The notes beneath the pieces are model-generated. The model was not told the origin of the DNA. It searched no databases and worked only from the letters and a program-made list of their open reading frames with translations. The position numbers and the translations under genes are program-made. From NCBI GenBank assembly GCA_030751555.1, contig JASMFX010000130.1:1-6325 (forward strand): a stretch of DNA of 6,325 bases, given 5' to 3'. This document shows positions 4,697-6,325 of this stretch, piece after piece; the first letter of the stretch is position 1, and each line of letters starts with the position of its first letter. The stretch comes from Candidatus Woesearchaeota archaeon. GTDB lineage: Archaea; Nanoarchaeota; Nanoarchaeia; Woesearchaeales; CALCXY01.

Positions 4697-6085
4697 ATGT
4701 CACTTTGGAACACCATACTTATGAATCTGCCTGAAGTGGCAGGTCCTACACAAAAAAGACTATCATTTAAGGAAAAATTAAAGTGGACTCTTATTACTTT
4801 AGTTCTTTTTTTTATTTTAGGAATGGTTCCCTTATTTGGCATTGGGAGGAATACCCTCCAACAGTTTGAGTTATTATCCGTTATTCTAGGAGCTCAATTC
4901 GGGTCTTTAATTTCTTTAGGTATTGGGCCGATTTTTACAGGTTCTATTGTTTTACAGTTACTTAATGGATCTGGAATCGTGAAATTTGATCTTACCACTC
5001 ATGATGGTAAGAGGTCATTTCAGGGTGTGCAAAAGCTTATGTCTATTTTTTTCACTGTCTTTGAAGCAGGAATCTATGTTTTTATGGGGGGTTTAGCACC
5101 AAATCCTGCGTTCCAAGGAACCCCCTTACATTTTCAGTTGCAACTATTGCTAATCTTCCAATTATGTTTAGGCGGAATTTTAATATTATTTATGGATGAA
5201 GTGGTTTCAAAATGGGGATTTGGTTCTGGTGTAAGTTTATTCATTGCTGCTGGAGTTTCGCAACAAGTTTTTATTCGAGCACTAAGTCCTTTACCTTCTC
5301 CAACTAATCCAGGTATTGCTACAGGAGCAATTCCTGCTCTTTTTCAAAGTTTGTCGGTTGGGGATCCAATCACTGCTGGATTGATGTTAGCGGGTGTTCT
5401 TAGTACTATCTTTGTTTTTGTTATTGCTGTTTATGGGCAGGCAATGAAGGTTGAGATTCCCCTAAGTTTTGGGAGAATTAGGGGCCATGGTATTAGGTGG
5501 CCTTTAAGTTTTATCTACACTTCGAATATTCCTGTTATTCTTGTTGCTGCTTTACTTGCTAATATTCAATTGTGGGCAAGGTTATTGCAAAATTGGGGGC
5601 ATCCCTTTCTTGGAACGTTTGTGGGAAACAGTCCTGTATCTGGATTTGTAGCATGGGTAACGCCACCTAATATTGTTGGCCAGATTATTAGGAGTAGCTT
5701 AACCGGTGCTGATGTTGGTAGGGCAATAGTTTACACACTCTTTATGATTTCTGGTGCTGTTGTATTTAGTATTTTTTGGGTGCAAACCTCTGGAATGGAT
5801 GCTAGAAGTCAGGCTAAACAGATGATGTCTTCTGGATTACAGATTCCTGGCTTTAGAAAGGATCAGAGGGTTTTAGAGAGGCTGCTTAAAAGGTATATCG
5901 GACCTCTTACTGTGATGGGGGCTATTGCTGTTGGGTTGATGGCTGCTATTGCTGATATTACTGGAGCTCTTACAGGTGGGACTGGAATATTGCTTACTGT
6001 TATGATTATTTATAGGTTATATGAAGATATCTCAAAACAACACATGATGGATATGAATCCAATGATGAGGAAATTCATGGAATAA
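4697..6085 (+). CDS. secY: Preprotein translocase subunit SecY (Sec61 alpha homologue)
   Basis: The 462-residue product is the channel subunit of the Sec translocon in the cytoplasmic membrane, which passes unfolded proteins across or into the membrane with SecE and Sec61-beta. Ten membrane segments can be placed at roughly 28-49, 74-95, 113-134, 146-168, 176-196, 227-249, 268-294, 342-363, 400-421 and 424-441; the short plug helix lies at about 56-70. Conserved signs are GIGPIFTGSIVLQLLNGSGI at 75-94 (second membrane helix with pore residues), MDEVVSKWGFGSGVSLFIA at 166-184, the cytosolic loop KVEIPLSFGRIRGHG at 251-265 and the ribosome-contacting loop GLQIPGFRKDQRVLERLLKR split over 380-399. 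The C-terminus is methionine-rich (6 of the last 14). Start choice is fairly secure: ATG at 4697, four bases after uL15, with only a distant GAGGT (4678-4682). M9 at 4721 is a weaker alternative. Confidence 0.97.
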   Translation: MSLWNTILMNLPEVAGPTQKRLSFKEKLKWTLITLVLFFILGMVPLFGIGRNTLQQFELLSVILGAQFGSLISLGIGPIFTGSIVLQLLNGSGIVKFDLTTHDGKRSFQGVQKLMSIFFTVFEAGIYVFMGGLAPNPAFQGTPLHFQLQLLLIFQLCLGGILILFMDEVVSKWGFGSGVSLFIAAGVSQQVFIRALSPLPSPTNPGIATGAIPALFQSLSVGDPITAGLMLAGVLSTIFVFVIAVYGQAMKVEIPLSFGRIRGHGIRWPLSFIYTSNIPVILVAALLANIQLWARLLQNWGHPFLGTFVGNSPVSGFVAWVTPPNIVGQIIRSSLTGADVGRAIVYTLFMISGAVVFSIFWVQTSGMDARSQAKQMMSSGLQIPGFRKDQRVLERLLKRYIGPLTVMGAIAVGLMAAIADITGALTGGTGILLTVMIIYRLYEDISKQHMMDMNPMMRKFME

Positions 6086-6086
6086 A

Positions 6087-6325
6087 ATGGTATTTGACAG
6101 ACTTTTAGATCCAATCTTTAATCCGTTGTTGGTATTGGGCCCTTTATGGGCTCTAGTAATTATGAGTTTTTTTATTTCTTTAGTGATTATCATCATCTAC
6201 AAGTATACTACTGATCAGAACCTGATGAAGCAGCTTAAGGAAGAGCTTAAGGAGATTCAAAAAGAGATGAAGGATTTGAAGGATAAGCCTCAGGAGGCTA
6301 TGAAAGTGCAGAAGAGGGCAATGCA
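6087..6325 (+). CDS. DUF106 membrane protein, archaeal YidC-like insertase (Ylp1/EMC3 type), 3' end outside window
   Basis: The first 79 codons of this gene are visible, starting one base after the secY stop; the frame remains open at the window end. The N-terminus reads MVFDRLLDPIFNPLLVLGPL and leads into one strongly hydrophobic membrane segment at about 14-38. It is followed by a charged, helix-forming stretch, TDQNLMKQLKEELKEIQKEM at 42-61 and on to about 79, that looks like a cytosolic coiled coil. One membrane helix followed by a charged coiled coil with the YKYxTDQ junction is the pattern of the archaeal DUF106 family, related to YidC/Oxa1 and eukaryotic EMC3/TMCO1, which helps insert membrane proteins. 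Its place next to secY is typical in archaeal ribosomal protein clusters. Only the N-terminal part is visible, so the remaining membrane helices cannot be checked. Confidence 0.85.
   Translation, partial: MVFDRLLDPIFNPLLVLGPLWALVIMSFFISLVIIIIYKYTTDQNLMKQLKEELKEIQKEMKDLKDKPQEAMKVQKRAM

Noticed and set aside
6009..6014. TTTATA, a possible archaeal TATA box upstream of the DUF106 gene
   Set aside because: It lies in the conserved last membrane helix of SecY, has no convincing BRE beside it, and such hexamers are expected by chance in AT-rich coding DNA.
6136..6152. Short hairpin GGGCCC/GGGCTC as a terminator or attenuator
   Set aside because: The stem is about five pairs with a wobble, has no T-tract directly after it, and lies in the coding part for the LGPLWAL segment of the membrane protein.

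Overview
The window is one uninterrupted stretch of an archaeal spc-type ribosomal protein operon, read entirely on the + strand. It runs: uL5 (C-terminal part only), uS14, uS8, uL6, eL32, eL19, uL18, uS5, uL30, uL15, SecY, and the start of a DUF106 (archaeal YidC-like, Ylp1/EMC3-type) membrane protein. eL32 and eL19, which bacteria lack, sit between uL6 and uL18, and this order is diagnostic of Archaea. The DNA is AT-rich. Several proteins look derived: uS14 has an N-terminal extension, uS5 has an FGGGQRR-containing loop, uL30 is short, and eL32 has a long K/E-rich tail. From memory of related proteins this suggests a DPANN archaeon, possibly near Woesearchaeota or Pacearchaeota, but the lineage is an inference and was not tested by any search.

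Layout: positions 1-212 finish uL5; 209-3857 hold seven complete ribosomal protein genes; 3850-4692 hold uL30 and uL15; 4697-6085 is secY; from 6087 to the window end is the 5' part of the DUF106 gene. Packing is extreme. The longest gap is 9 bases (440-448). Three junctions are 4-base ATGA overlaps (uL5/uS14, uL6/eL32, uL18/uS5), and uS5/uL30 overlap by 8 bases. There is no room for promoters or terminators between genes, so the whole block is probably one transcript with coupled translation. Clear Shine-Dalgarno sequences precede uS14, uS8, eL32, eL19 and uL30; uL6, uL18 and the DUF106 gene have little or none.

The genes cooperate in building both ribosomal subunits (uL5 and uL18 with 5S rRNA; uS5, uS8 and uS14 in the small subunit) and in membrane protein insertion at the ribosome exit (SecY and the DUF106 insertase). 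I found no tRNA, rRNA, CRISPR array, mobile element, or hidden novel system. The points worth a second look are lineage-specific changes inside known ribosomal proteins: the eL32 tail, the missing middle of uL30, and the extension, insertion and lost cysteines in uS5.
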